Assembly (NCBI GenBank): GCA_964202965.1
Contig: CAXNKG010000009.1
Span: 11,910 to 75,909, forward strand
Direction of reading: 5' to 3'
Source: CAXNKG01 sp964202965
GTDB lineage: Bacteria; Acidobacteriota; Vicinamibacteria; Vicinamibacterales; UBA2999
DNA length: 64,000 nucleotides
How positions within the stretch are numbered: position 1 is the stretch's first letter; every line of letters begins with the position of its first letter. Below are positions 45,039 to 53,050 of this stretch, one piece after another. Below the pieces are notes generated by a model that saw only the letters and a program-made list of their open reading frames with translations, did not search any database and was not told where the DNA came from. A program made the position numbers and the translations under genes.

Positions 45039-46058
45039 GTGAAAGAGCTCAAGATCCTGGCCCTTGTCCACGACCATCTGGTGCCGCCGGACGACACCAC
45101 CGGAATCGATGTACGCGAGGCCGAGTGGAAGATGGAGTACGACGTCATCGAGACCCTGCGGGAGCTGGGGCACACGGTGCGCGTGCTCGGCCTCCACGAC
45201 GAACTGGGCAGCATCCGGCCGACCGCCGGTCTCTTCAAGCCGCACATCGTCTTCAACCTGATGGAAGCCTTTGCCGGTGTCACGACCTTCGACCAGAACG
45301 TCGTGAGCTACCTGGAACTGCTCCGCCTGCCCTACACGGGGTGCAACCCGCGTGGGCTGATCCTGGCGCGCGACAAGGCGCTCTCGAAGAAGCTCCTGGC
45401 CTACCACCGCATCGGCGTCCCGGAGTTCACCGTGGTGCGCCGCGGCGGCCGTCCGAGGCTCACCAAGAAGCTGCACTTCCCGCTCATCGTGAAGTCCCTC
45501 TTCTTCGAGGCGTCGGCCGGAATTTCACAGGCGTCGGTCGTCGAGAATGACGAGCAGCTCGAGCGCCGCGTCCAGTTCATTCACGACAACCTCGGCACCG
45601 CGGCGATCGTCGAGCAGTTCATCGACGGCCGCGAGTTGTACGTGGGGGTGCTCGGCAACCAGCGGCTCGACGTCTATCCGGTCTGGGAAATGTCGTTCGA
45701 CAAGATGCCCGACAACAAATGGCGCATTGCCACCGAGCGGGTGAAATGGAGCACCCAATACCAGAAGCGCCACGGCATCATGACCGACAGGGCTCCGCTC
45801 GACGCCGAGACGGCCGAGCGAATCCAGCGGGTGGCAAAGCGCACCTATCGGGCGCTCGACTTGAACGGCTACGCCCGCGTCGACCTTCGCATGGACGAAC
45901 AGGGGGGCCTGTTCGTCCTCGAAGCCAATCCCAACCCGAACCTCGCGTACGGCGAGGACTTCGCCGAGTCCGCGGAGGTCAGCGGCACCTCGTACGAGCG
46001 CCTCCTCGAACGGATTCTGACGCTGGGTCGCCGCTGGGAACCGGAACGGACCGGGTAG
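45039..46058 (+). CDS. ATP-grasp ligase, D-alanine--D-alanine ligase-like
   Basis: ATP-dependent carboxylate-amine ligase of 339 residues (GTG start). It has an N-terminal Ddl-like domain (VFNLMEAFAG, YTGCNPRGLILARDKALSKKLL), ATP-binding segments (PLIVKSLFFEASAGISQ, VEQFIDGRELYVGVLG) and the metal-binding end YARVDLRMDEQGGLFVLEANPNPNL. It differs from true Ddl in the serine/tyrosine active-site region as far as I can see, so peptide or amino-acid ligation to another substrate is likely. Context with a metallopeptidase and a methyltransferase hints at peptide modification. Confidence 0.82.
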   Translation: MKELKILALVHDHLVPPDDTTGIDVREAEWKMEYDVIETLRELGHTVRVLGLHDELGSIRPTAGLFKPHIVFNLMEAFAGVTTFDQNVVSYLELLRLPYTGCNPRGLILARDKALSKKLLAYHRIGVPEFTVVRRGGRPRLTKKLHFPLIVKSLFFEASAGISQASVVENDEQLERRVQFIHDNLGTAAIVEQFIDGRELYVGVLGNQRLDVYPVWEMSFDKMPDNKWRIATERVKWSTQYQKRHGIMTDRAPLDAETAERIQRVAKRTYRALDLNGYARVDLRMDEQGGLFVLEANPNPNLAYGEDFAESAEVSGTSYERLLERILTLGRRWEPERTG

Positions 46059-46073
46059 AGCCAGAGCCCACAG
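46058..46073 (+). repeat. 16-base string shared with 20061-20076
   Basis: GAGCCAGAGCCCACAG, here overlapping the last base of the ATP-grasp gene and four bases upstream of the TATAAT at 46078. Confidence 0.6.
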
Positions 46074-46077
46074 CCTG

Positions 46078-46083
46078 TATAAT
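46078..46083 (+). promoter_or_regulatory. -10 box TATAAT before the exported methyltransferase
   Basis: Perfect TATAAT; predicted start near 46090 gives a short leader with GGAGG (46094-46098) five bases... four bases before ATG 46103. No clear -35; the shared 16-base string takes its place. Confidence 0.55.
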
Positions 46084-46102
46084 TCCCGCCTTTGGAGGAA
46101 TC

Positions 46103-46924
46103 ATGATCTCGCCACCGGTTCGCCGAACGCTGTCCGCGCTCGTTCTCGCTGTTTTCGCGTCTTTTCCGGCGTTCGCCCAGCAGGCGCCCGCCGCGCCGCA
46201 GGAAGAATTCGTCCCGCAGGTCGGGCAGGCCGGCAAGGACGTCGTCTGGGTGCCCACGCCGCCGGAGCTCGTCGAAGCGATGCTCGATCTGGCGAAAGTC
46301 ACGGCGCAGGATTACGTGATGGACCTGGGGTCAGGCGACGGCCGCAACGTGATTGCGGCGGCGAAGCGCGGTGCCGAGGCGATGGGCGTCGAATTCAACC
46401 CCAACATGGTGCAGCTCTCGAAGAAGAACGCCGCGGCCGCGGGCGTCACCGGCAAGGCGACCTTTGTCGAAGGCGACATGTACATAGCCGACATCTCGAA
46501 GGCGTCCGTGATGGCGCTGTTCCTGCTCCCGAGCAACATGCTGGAGCTGCGCGAGAAGTTCGTGAATCTGCGCCCCGGCAGCCGGATCGTCTCCAACACC
46601 TTCGGGATCGAGGGATGGTCGCCGGACGAGACGGTCACGATTGAAACGAACTGCAGTGCATGGTGCACGGCGCTGCTGTGGATTGTGCCGGCGAGAGTCG
46701 CAGGGACGTGGCGCACCGCCGAGGGCAACCTCGTGCTGGAACAGCAGTACCAGGTGGTGACGGGCACCCTCAACGGGAAGCCGATTCAGGCCGGCAAGCT
46801 GCGCGGCGAGCAGCTTCGCTTCCTGGTCGGAACGGCCGAGTACACGGGCAAGGTGAGCGGGACTCGGATTGACGGGTCCCTCCGGTCTGGCGGCCCGGCT
46901 GAAAACTGGACCGCGACACGGTAA
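46103..46924 (+). CDS. Exported methyltransferase-fold protein
   Basis: Protein of 273 residues with GGAGG upstream of ATG 46103. A clear signal peptide (about 1-25, ending FPAFAQQ) precedes a class I methyltransferase core: PTPPELVEAMLDLA, YVMDLGSGDGRNVIAAAKRG (motif I), GVEFNPNMVQLS, and VEGDMYIADIS. The C-terminal 90 residues form a beta-rich extension. SAM is not normally available in the periplasm, so either export is misleading or the fold has another use. The open frame upstream overlaps the ATP-grasp gene and is a shadow. Confidence 0.8.
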   Translation: MISPPVRRTLSALVLAVFASFPAFAQQAPAAPQEEFVPQVGQAGKDVVWVPTPPELVEAMLDLAKVTAQDYVMDLGSGDGRNVIAAAKRGAEAMGVEFNPNMVQLSKKNAAAAGVTGKATFVEGDMYIADISKASVMALFLLPSNMLELREKFVNLRPGSRIVSNTFGIEGWSPDETVTIETNCSAWCTALLWIVPARVAGTWRTAEGNLVLEQQYQVVTGTLNGKPIQAGKLRGEQLRFLVGTAEYTGKVSGTRIDGSLRSGGPAENWTATR

Positions 46925-46964
46925 TCGGTCGATTCGATTAGCCCTGCGTGAGGTGTGCCCGAAT

Positions 46965-47030
46965 TAAGTCAAAGGTCAAGAGTCAAAGGGCAAAGGTACT
47001 TTTGACTTCTGACTTTTGACTTCTGACTTA
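46965..47030. repeat. 7-base tandem arrays in inverted arrangement between convergent genes
   Basis: AGTCAAA, GGTCAAG, AGTCAAA, GGGCAAA (46967-46994) face TGACTTC, TGACTTT, TGACTTC, TGACTTA (47003-47030). The two halves can pair into a long imperfect hairpin. The last unit contains the stop codon of the minus-strand hydrolase gene. It could act as a bidirectional terminator. Confidence 0.8.
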
Positions 47031-48041
47031 TCTGGATCCCTTGATAGTCCGGTACACCTGGGCAATGTGATCCGCTCGAAGCATGTCGTACCGTTCAAAC
47101 CCCTTATACGCATCCAGGGTGAGCGACTTCTGGATCTCCGGCAGCGTTCGTCCCGCCCCGATTCCGGCAGCCACTCCCGTGGACAGGTCCTGCAGGTAGC
47201 GCAGCAGTCCCTCCGCGTCCGCTCTCGTTCCTGCCAGCGCATGCCCGGTCAGCGCGTGCTCGAAGTCGAGCGACACGACCGTTTTCAGCGCATCGATCCA
47301 GTCGCCGACGGTCGGCGCCAGCCCGCCCGGCAGCCGCCTGACCTGCAGAATGTCCGCGCTGAAGACCGCCCGCTCGTCGGGGAAATGCAGGACGGCACTG
47401 TCGGGCGCGTGTGCATTGCCCAGATGCATCATGACCACCCGCTTGCCGCCCAGCGTCACGGTGTGGCGATCGGCGAACGTCACACTGGGCGGATAGACGT
47501 CGCTCAACGCGCCGCGTGCCATCTCCGCGCCGCTCAGCAGCCCGTCGCGATTCTCATCAAACAGCCAGAACCGCTGCGCCGTGTCGCCCGTCGCTTCCGC
47601 CCGTTCGATGATGCCGTTCTGGTTCGCATCCATCTTGAGCGCGCCGCCCGTCAGCGGATGAATGCCACCCGGCAGCGCCAGCGTCGCCGGCATGTTGCGA
47701 TGACCGACGAACTCCGCGGTGTCTGCCCACACGACGCCGCCCGACGCGTGATCCCAGTCGTGGTGCGTGTAGAGCACGTAGCGCACCGGCACCTTGAACC
47801 GTGCCGCCATCTCCGCCTTCAGCCACCGCGAAAAATCGCGGTTGATGGGGTCGCTCATGATGATCCCGTCCGGCGTGACGAGGAAGACCGTGTAGTGGTT
47901 GTCGTTCTGCGCGCGGTACAGCTCTCCAGTGATCTTGACGATCCCACGCGGGGGCGTCGTCTGCGCCGCTGACCTGTTCGGGAACGCGCTGCCGATGACG
48001 ACAGCGATCGTGAGCATCAGGGCCGAACGAAGCATGAACAT
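47028..48041 (-). CDS. Secreted metallo-beta-lactamase-fold hydrolase with two EF-hand loops
   Basis: Exported protein of 337 residues; signal peptide ends near RSAAQ. The MBL metal motif is THHDWDH (93-98), with later histidines in HLGNAHAPDS and the C-terminal LTGHA. Inserted between are two perfect 12-residue EF-hand loops, Asp138-Glu149 (DANQNGIIERAE) and Asp162-Glu173 (DENRDGLLSGAE), which should bind calcium. I know no characterised MBL enzyme with this insertion. It follows the cupin gene by two bases, so they form an operon. Substrate unknown. Confidence 0.85.
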   Translation of the reverse strand: MFMLRSALMLTIAVVIGSAFPNRSAAQTTPPRGIVKITGELYRAQNDNHYTVFLVTPDGIIMSDPINRDFSRWLKAEMAARFKVPVRYVLYTHHDWDHASGGVVWADTAEFVGHRNMPATLALPGGIHPLTGGALKMDANQNGIIERAEATGDTAQRFWLFDENRDGLLSGAEMARGALSDVYPPSVTFADRHTVTLGGKRVVMMHLGNAHAPDSAVLHFPDERAVFSADILQVRRLPGGLAPTVGDWIDALKTVVSLDFEHALTGHALAGTRADAEGLLRYLQDLSTGVAAGIGAGRTLPEIQKSLTLDAYKGFERYDMLRADHIAQVYRTIKGSR

Positions 48042-48043
48042 GA

Positions 48044-48718
48044 CTACCTGGCCTCCACTTCTATTAACCGGGCATCGGCCGCGCCGATGAGCGAGAGCAC
48101 GTGCGGCTGGTCCGGAGCGGAGTGGAACCAGCGGCCCGCCGCGATGCGGAATTCCGACTCGCCACCGCCGCCCTGGACTTCCACCTCACCCGACAGCAGG
48201 ACCACGACCGTCGGCTGCTGATGCACGTGGCTGGTCTGGGGCACGGACGTGGAGAGACGGACCTCGTAGACCGCGAACGCCCGCGCCTGCTGCAGCAGCG
48301 CGGTTCCCGGCGCCTCGATGACCCGGGGCAGCGTCCACCCGCCATCCCGCACATTCTCGACCGCCAGGACGCGATACGGAGTCTTCCCGACGTTCTCGAG
48401 GGCATGGGCGCCGGCGGCCCCGGTGTAGGTGACCAGGTTGATGCCACCGGGCACGTAGCTGCGCGGCGCCTCCCAGTCCTTTCCCGTCACACGCGTCCGG
48501 AAGGTGGTGTCACCCGTGGCCACGACGGCGACGTCGCGGTCGTGGGAGTGGTCAAGGGTCGTGGCCCCTGGCGGCACGAGAATCTCGAACAGGCGCATGT
48601 GCGCCACGTACAGCACGCGCCGGTGGTGGGGCTCTTCCGACACCGGTACCGGCGCCTGCGCCAGCAGGACGGCACCGCACAACAGCGCACAGGCGACGCC
48701 GGCAGCCATCTGGACCAC
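48044..48718 (-). CDS. Secreted double-cupin protein
   Basis: Exported protein of 224 residues from GTG 48718 (ATG 48709 possible) with a short signal peptide ending LLAQA. Two cupin-like halves are visible: residues 45-100 (LVPPGATTLDHSHDRDVAVV) and 155-220 (TSHVHQQPTVVVLLSGEVEV, GRWFHSAPDQPHVL), the second with a HxH...H metal set. TATAAT is six bases before the GTG. It is the first gene of a two-gene operon with the EF-hand hydrolase. Ligand unknown. Confidence 0.78.
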   Translation of the reverse strand: MVQMAAGVACALLCGAVLLAQAPVPVSEEPHHRRVLYVAHMRLFEILVPPGATTLDHSHDRDVAVVATGDTTFRTRVTGKDWEAPRSYVPGGINLVTYTGAAGAHALENVGKTPYRVLAVENVRDGGWTLPRVIEAPGTALLQQARAFAVYEVRLSTSVPQTSHVHQQPTVVVLLSGEVEVQGGGGESEFRIAAGRWFHSAPDQPHVLSLIGAADARLIEVEAR

Positions 48719-48724
48719 GCGCGG

Positions 48725-48730
48725 ATTATA
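48725..48730 (-). promoter_or_regulatory. Perfect -10 TATAAT, 6 bases before GTG 48718
   Basis: TATAAT, six bases, GTG, with no ribosome binding site: the clearest candidate for a leaderless start in the window. Confidence 0.55.
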
Positions 48731-48743
48731 CGCCCGGGCGTCC

Positions 48744-48772
48744 TTGACTGATTCCCGTTTGCCGCGCAGAAT
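48744..48772 (+). promoter_or_regulatory. Promoter for the secreted protein at 48799
   Basis: TTGACT (48744-48749), 17-base spacer, CAGAAT (48767-48772). Leader includes GGAGG at 48786-48790, eight bases before the ATG. Confidence 0.6.
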
Positions 48773-48798
48773 GTTTGCCCAGTCTGGAGGATCTCAGA

Positions 48799-49503
48799 AT
48801 GCGCGCCATGCGATTGGTTCCGGCCGCTCTAATACTTGCGCTCTTTGCCACCTCTGCCTCTGCGCAGGAATGGATTGATTACACCAGCCGGGAGGACCGG
48901 TTCACGGTCAACATGCCAGGCCAGCCGAAGGCGGAGACCGTTCAGTGGCCCTCCGAGTACGGACTGGTGTTCCCCGGCCGTGTGCACACGGCGATCAGGA
49001 ACGGTTTCGCCGGTCCCGAGAAGTACAGCATCACCGTCGTCGACTACACCAACGCCGAGAAGCTGTACGCCGACAAGCCGCATCCCCCCTCGTTCCGGCA
49101 GGCCGAGTACTGGATGATGGATATCCAGGGATCGATTCAGTACGCCGCCACGAAGCTCTATCGCTTCAAGCCCGGGGTTAAAGTCACGCATGACGCGTGG
49201 CACTACATCGACCTGGTCGAGGGACATCACCTCAACCTGACGAACCCCGATGGCACGCGCACCTTCGTCGCTATTTACCTTCACGAGAATCGGCTGTACA
49301 TCCTCGACGGCACCGTCCCGGCAAAAGGCCCGGAACCGGGCCTGTTCACCCAGTCGCTCAGCTTCCTCGACGCTGAGGGCAAGCGCGTGCGCTACAGCCA
49401 GATCTATTCGAACAAGCTGCCGCCAGAAACCATCAAGCCGCCGGGACGCGGCCAGGGCGCGGGCGGCGGAGGCCAGGCGCCGGCCGGCGGCCGCGGGCAG
49501 TAG
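48799..49503 (+). CDS. Secreted hypothetical protein
   Basis: Exported protein of 234 residues; ATG 48799 is chosen by the GGAGG site and the signal peptide (ending SASAQ). The mature part is beta-rich, beginning with a segment like those of cell-surface or stress-related proteins (YTSREDRFTVNMPGQPKAE) and ending in a Gly/Pro/Gln-rich tail. Its residues about 133-220 are repeated as a separate short gene at 49528-49794. I do not recognise a named family. It opens a plus-strand run that continues to the cytochromes. Confidence 0.75.
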   Translation: MRAMRLVPAALILALFATSASAQEWIDYTSREDRFTVNMPGQPKAETVQWPSEYGLVFPGRVHTAIRNGFAGPEKYSITVVDYTNAEKLYADKPHPPSFRQAEYWMMDIQGSIQYAATKLYRFKPGVKVTHDAWHYIDLVEGHHLNLTNPDGTRTFVAIYLHENRLYILDGTVPAKGPEPGLFTQSLSFLDAEGKRVRYSQIYSNKLPPETIKPPGRGQGAGGGGQAPAGGRGQ

Positions 49504-49527
49504 TCAACACCGAGGACACAGGGGAGC

Positions 49528-49794
49528 ATGGCCAGAGTGACCTACGACGCGTGGCACCACATCGATCGCGTCAGCGGGCGGCAGGTCAACCTCGTCAACG
49601 CGGGCGGCACAACGACCTTCGGGTCGATCTATCTCCACGAAAACCGGCTCTACATCCTGGACGGGACCGTGCCGCGCGGCGCGCCCGACCCGGGCTTCTT
49701 CACACAATCCATCAGCTTCCTTGACGCCGGCGGGAAACGGGTCCGCTACGAGGACATCTACTCGAACCGGCTACCTCCGGACACGATCAAGTAA
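49528..49794 (+). pseudogene. Truncated duplicate of the C-terminal part of the upstream gene
   Basis: Open frame of 88 residues that aligns with the C-terminal part of the protein at 48799-49503 (about 70% identical by eye; both contain IYLHENRLYILDGTVP and GKRVRY). It lacks the signal peptide and N-terminal half, so it is likely a remnant of a tandem duplication whose 5' part was lost. It could be translated, but without a signal it would remain in the cytoplasm. The next gene starts 11 bases later. Confidence 0.75.
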
Positions 49795-49805
49795 GGAGAC
49801 ATCAC

Positions 49806-50927
49806 ATGCGCGCACGCTTCTTCGTCGTCATCGCCGGGCTCCTCGTTTCTGCCGCACTGTTGTCGGCGCAGGCGCGCAAGACGCTCGACATCTGGGTCGT
49901 CGACGTCGAAGGCGGCAACGCCACTCTCTTCGTCACGCCGCAGGGCGAATCGGTCCTGATTGACGCGGGCAACGGCGGCGCCGCCGCGGCGCGTGATGCC
50001 GGCCGCGTCATGGAGGTCATCAAGGACGCCGGGCTCACGCAGATCGACCACCACATCACGACGCACTGGCATGGCGACCACTTCGGGGCGCTCGAAGAGC
50101 TCGCGAAGATGGTGCCGATTCGGGCGTACTACGACCACGGCAACACCGTGCAGCCGCAGCCGGCGGCGACGGAGTTTCTCGAGAAGATCTATCCGACGCT
50201 GACGGCGAAAGCGAAGCGCGTCATCGTCAAGCCGGGTGACCGCCTCCCGGTGAAGGGTATGGAGTGGCGCGTCATCACCTCGGGCGCACAGACGATCCAG
50301 ACGAACCTGCCAGGCGGCGGCCAGCGGAATCCGTACTGCGCGTCGTTCCAGCCGAAGGAGCAGGACGCGACCGAGAATGCACAGTCGGTCGGCAGCCACA
50401 TCACGTTCGGCAAGTTCCGCGCGGTGCAGCCCGGCGACATCACCTGGAACATCGAGCGCGACCTGATGTGCCCGACCAACCGCATCGGCACCATCGACCT
50501 GCTTCTAGTGGGCCACCATGGCCAGTCGGTCTCGAATCCCGAAGTCCTCGTCAACGCACTGAGTCCGCGGGTGTCGATCATCAACAACGGCACGCGCAAG
50601 GGTGGGCAGCCCGAGGCGATGCGCATCCTGCTCAACTCCCCCGGCCTCGAGGATGTGTGGCAGTCGCACTTCTCGCTGCTGAGCGGCACGGAGTACACGG
50701 TGCCAGGCATGTTCGTCGGCAATCATTTCGACGAGGAGCCCGAGGCGCTGCCAAAGGGCGCGTGGACGGCCCCGCCGCAGGGGACGCAGGCCCCGCCGGC
50801 GCCGGTGCATAACGGCAAGTCGTACTGGTTCAAGGTGAGCGCGCAGCAGGACGGCACGTTCACGGTGACGAACACTCGCAATAATTTCAGCAAGACGTAT
50901 CGGGCAGGCACCGTCGCCACCAACTAA
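49806..50927 (+). CDS. Secreted metallo-beta-lactamase-fold hydrolase (ComEC-like domain)
   Basis: Exported protein of 373 residues with AAGGAG before the ATG and a signal peptide ending LLSAQ. The MBL domain resembles the C-terminal domain of ComEC: DIWVVDVEGGNATLFVTPQGESVLIDAG, THWHGDHFGAL (metal motif), LLVGHHGQSVSN and SIINNGTRKGGQPEA. The C-terminal 70 residues are a small beta domain. DNA or phosphodiester hydrolysis is possible for this branch but not established. It is followed by two cytochrome genes. Confidence 0.85.
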   Translation: MRARFFVVIAGLLVSAALLSAQARKTLDIWVVDVEGGNATLFVTPQGESVLIDAGNGGAAAARDAGRVMEVIKDAGLTQIDHHITTHWHGDHFGALEELAKMVPIRAYYDHGNTVQPQPAATEFLEKIYPTLTAKAKRVIVKPGDRLPVKGMEWRVITSGAQTIQTNLPGGGQRNPYCASFQPKEQDATENAQSVGSHITFGKFRAVQPGDITWNIERDLMCPTNRIGTIDLLLVGHHGQSVSNPEVLVNALSPRVSIINNGTRKGGQPEAMRILLNSPGLEDVWQSHFSLLSGTEYTVPGMFVGNHFDEEPEALPKGAWTAPPQGTQAPPAPVHNGKSYWFKVSAQQDGTFTVTNTRNNFSKTYRAGTVATN

Positions 50928-50939
50928 AGGAGCACGCGC

Positions 50940-51995
50940 ATGAGCAGGACGCCGTTTGCTGTCGTCGCCGTCGTACTTGTTGCCATCGGGGGTTCGGTCG
51001 TCGCGCAACAGCAGGCAGCCCCTGCTCCCGCCGCCGCGACCGCTCCTGTCCTTCCGGTCCCGGCGGATCTGCCGGAATGGGCATACACGCCGGCCGTGCC
51101 CGGCGCGCCACCGCCGCCGTCGGTGCTACCGGCTGACGATACCGTGGTGATCTCGATTCCGGGCCCTACCAAGACGTTCACGCGCGGCGAGCTTCGCGCG
51201 GCGAAGGAAACGATGGACTGGTATCCCGAGGATCGTCACGGCGCGGTGCCCGACATCGTCCGCTTCGGGAAACAAGGCGCACGCCAGTGCACGCTGTGTC
51301 ATACCCCGGATGGCGCCGGTCGGCCAGAGAACGCGCCGGTCAGCGCCTATCACCCCGCCTATTTCATGCAGCAGATGCAGGATTACAGGAACGGACTGCG
51401 GAAGAGCGCCGACCCGCGCAAGGCGAACACGAACGCGATGATCGCCATCGCCAAGGCGACAAACCCCGAGGATGACCGGGCCGCTGCGGAGTACTTCGCG
51501 CAGCAGCCGTACCCGCGGCGCATGAAGGTCGTCGAATCGAAGACGGCGCCGAAGGTGCGCATGCAGGGCGGAATGTACATGGCTATTCCGGCGGCGGAGG
51601 GCGGGGGCATGGTGCCGATCAAGGCCGCTGAAATCGTCGAAGTGCCCGACAGCAACCTGGGCGCCGAGGTGCGTGACACCCGCATGGGCTACACGGCGTA
51701 CGTCCCGCCCGGGACCCTCAACCGCGGTAAGCAAGTGGCGGTGAGATCGCAGTGCGCGACGTGCCATGGCGCGAATCTGGAGGGGCTCGGCCCGATACCG
51801 GCGCTGGCGGGGCGTTCGCCGAGCTACACGATGCGGCAGCTGTACGACATAAAGCAAGGCGCGCGCCGCGGTCCGTGGACCGAGGTCATGAAACCGGTGG
51901 CCAGCGGAATGTCGGTGCAGGACATGATGAACGTGTCGGCGTACGCGGCATCGCTGGCGCCCCCGGCGAGCGCCGCGCCGCGCGGTACCCGGTAA
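50940..51995 (+). CDS. Diheme c-type cytochrome
   Basis: Periplasmic electron carrier of 351 residues. Signal peptide (about 1-22) then a Pro/Ala-rich linker. Two haem sites: Cys117-Thr-Leu-Cys-His121 with a following GRPENA, and CATCH near residue 275 in the segment CATCHGANLEGLGPIPALAGRSP, which resembles cytochrome c4/c553-type domains. Met ligands are plausible in MQQMQDY and the C-terminal MSVQDMMN. AAAGGAG precedes the ATG. It is about 65-70% identical by eye to the next gene. Confidence 0.9.
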   Translation: MSRTPFAVVAVVLVAIGGSVVAQQQAAPAPAAATAPVLPVPADLPEWAYTPAVPGAPPPPSVLPADDTVVISIPGPTKTFTRGELRAAKETMDWYPEDRHGAVPDIVRFGKQGARQCTLCHTPDGAGRPENAPVSAYHPAYFMQQMQDYRNGLRKSADPRKANTNAMIAIAKATNPEDDRAAAEYFAQQPYPRRMKVVESKTAPKVRMQGGMYMAIPAAEGGGMVPIKAAEIVEVPDSNLGAEVRDTRMGYTAYVPPGTLNRGKQVAVRSQCATCHGANLEGLGPIPALAGRSPSYTMRQLYDIKQGARRGPWTEVMKPVASGMSVQDMMNVSAYAASLAPPASAAPRGTR

Positions 51996-52006
51996 GGAGA
52001 ACGCAG

Positions 52007-53050
52007 ATGAGCAGGATGCAAGGTGCTCTCGTAGCGGTCGTACTCGTGTTTCTCGGGGCGTCGGTCCTGGCGGGACAGCAGCCGACGCCGGCTCCCGCCG
52101 CGGCTCCCCCGGCCGTGCATCTTCCGGAATGGGCGTACACACCGCCCAATCCTCCGGGAGCGCCGCCACCCCCGTCGTCCCTCCCGACCGACGACAACGC
52201 TGTTGTGCGCATTCCGGGCGTCGAGCGAACGCTGACCCGCGGTCAGCTTCGCGGGGTCACCGAGATTCCTGACTGGCGGCCGGAGGAGCACACCGGCGCG
52301 CCAGCCGTCGTCCGCGTCGGACGCGCAGCGGAAGGCGTGCGCGCCTGCGGGTTCTGCCATCTCGCCGACGGCGGCGGGCGACCTGAGAACGCCAGCGTCA
52401 ATGGCCTGCCGGTCGCCTACTTCCTGCAGCAGATGGAAGACTTCAAGAGCGGTGCGCGCGACAGCGCCGACCCGCGCAAGAACAACACGAACCTGATGAT
52501 CACCTACGCGAAGAACGCGACTCCCGCGGAGATCCGGGCTGCCGCCGAGTACTTCGCGGCAAAACCGTACGGGAAGCGGATCAAGGTGGTCGAATCGCGT
52601 ACGGCGCCGAAGGTGCGGCTCCAGGGTGGGATGCACATGCCCGTTCCGGCAGCCGAAGGCGGAGGCATGGAGCCGATCGGCGAGCAGATCGTCGAAGTGC
52701 CCGACGACCATCTCCGTGCCGAGGCCCGCGACACGCGCATGGGCTACACCGCGTACGTGCCGGTCGGCAGCCTCAATCGAGGGAAGATGCTGGCCGCCAC
52801 GTATCAGTGCACGACATGCCACGGGGCGAATCTCGAGGGCCTGGGCCCCGTGCCGGCACTGGCCGGCCGTTCGCCGAGCTACACGACCCGGCAGCTCTAT
52901 GACATGAAGCTCGGCGCCCGGAAGGGCCCCTGGGCCGAGCTCATGACGCCCATCGTGCAGAAGATGTCGCTTGCGGACATGATGAACGTGTCGGCCTACG
53001 CGGCGTCGCTCAGTCCCCCCGCCGCCACGACGACCCGCGCGGCGAATTAG
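52007..53050 (+). CDS. Diheme c-type cytochrome, paralogue
   Basis: Tandem paralogue of the preceding gene, 347 residues. ATG 52007 follows AAGGAG (51994-51999); the frame is open upstream inside the neighbour. Signal peptide ends near VLAGQ. Haem sites are CGFCH and CTTCH, with the same downstream segment GANLEGLGPVPALAGRSP. The two proteins may form an electron-transfer chain to an outer dehydrogenase not in view. A 7-base array begins two bases after its stop. Confidence 0.9.
   Translation: MSRMQGALVAVVLVFLGASVLAGQQPTPAPAAAPPAVHLPEWAYTPPNPPGAPPPPSSLPTDDNAVVRIPGVERTLTRGQLRGVTEIPDWRPEEHTGAPAVVRVGRAAEGVRACGFCHLADGGGRPENASVNGLPVAYFLQQMEDFKSGARDSADPRKNNTNLMITYAKNATPAEIRAAAEYFAAKPYGKRIKVVESRTAPKVRLQGGMHMPVPAAEGGGMEPIGEQIVEVPDDHLRAEARDTRMGYTAYVPVGSLNRGKMLAATYQCTTCHGANLEGLGPVPALAGRSPSYTTRQLYDMKLGARKGPWAELMTPIVQKMSLADMMNVSAYAASLSPPAATTTRAAN

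Noticed and set aside
45039..46058. Genuine D-alanine--D-alanine ligase for cell-wall synthesis
   Set aside because: No mur or fts genes are near, and the protein is linked to a metallopeptidase; only the fold is Ddl-like.
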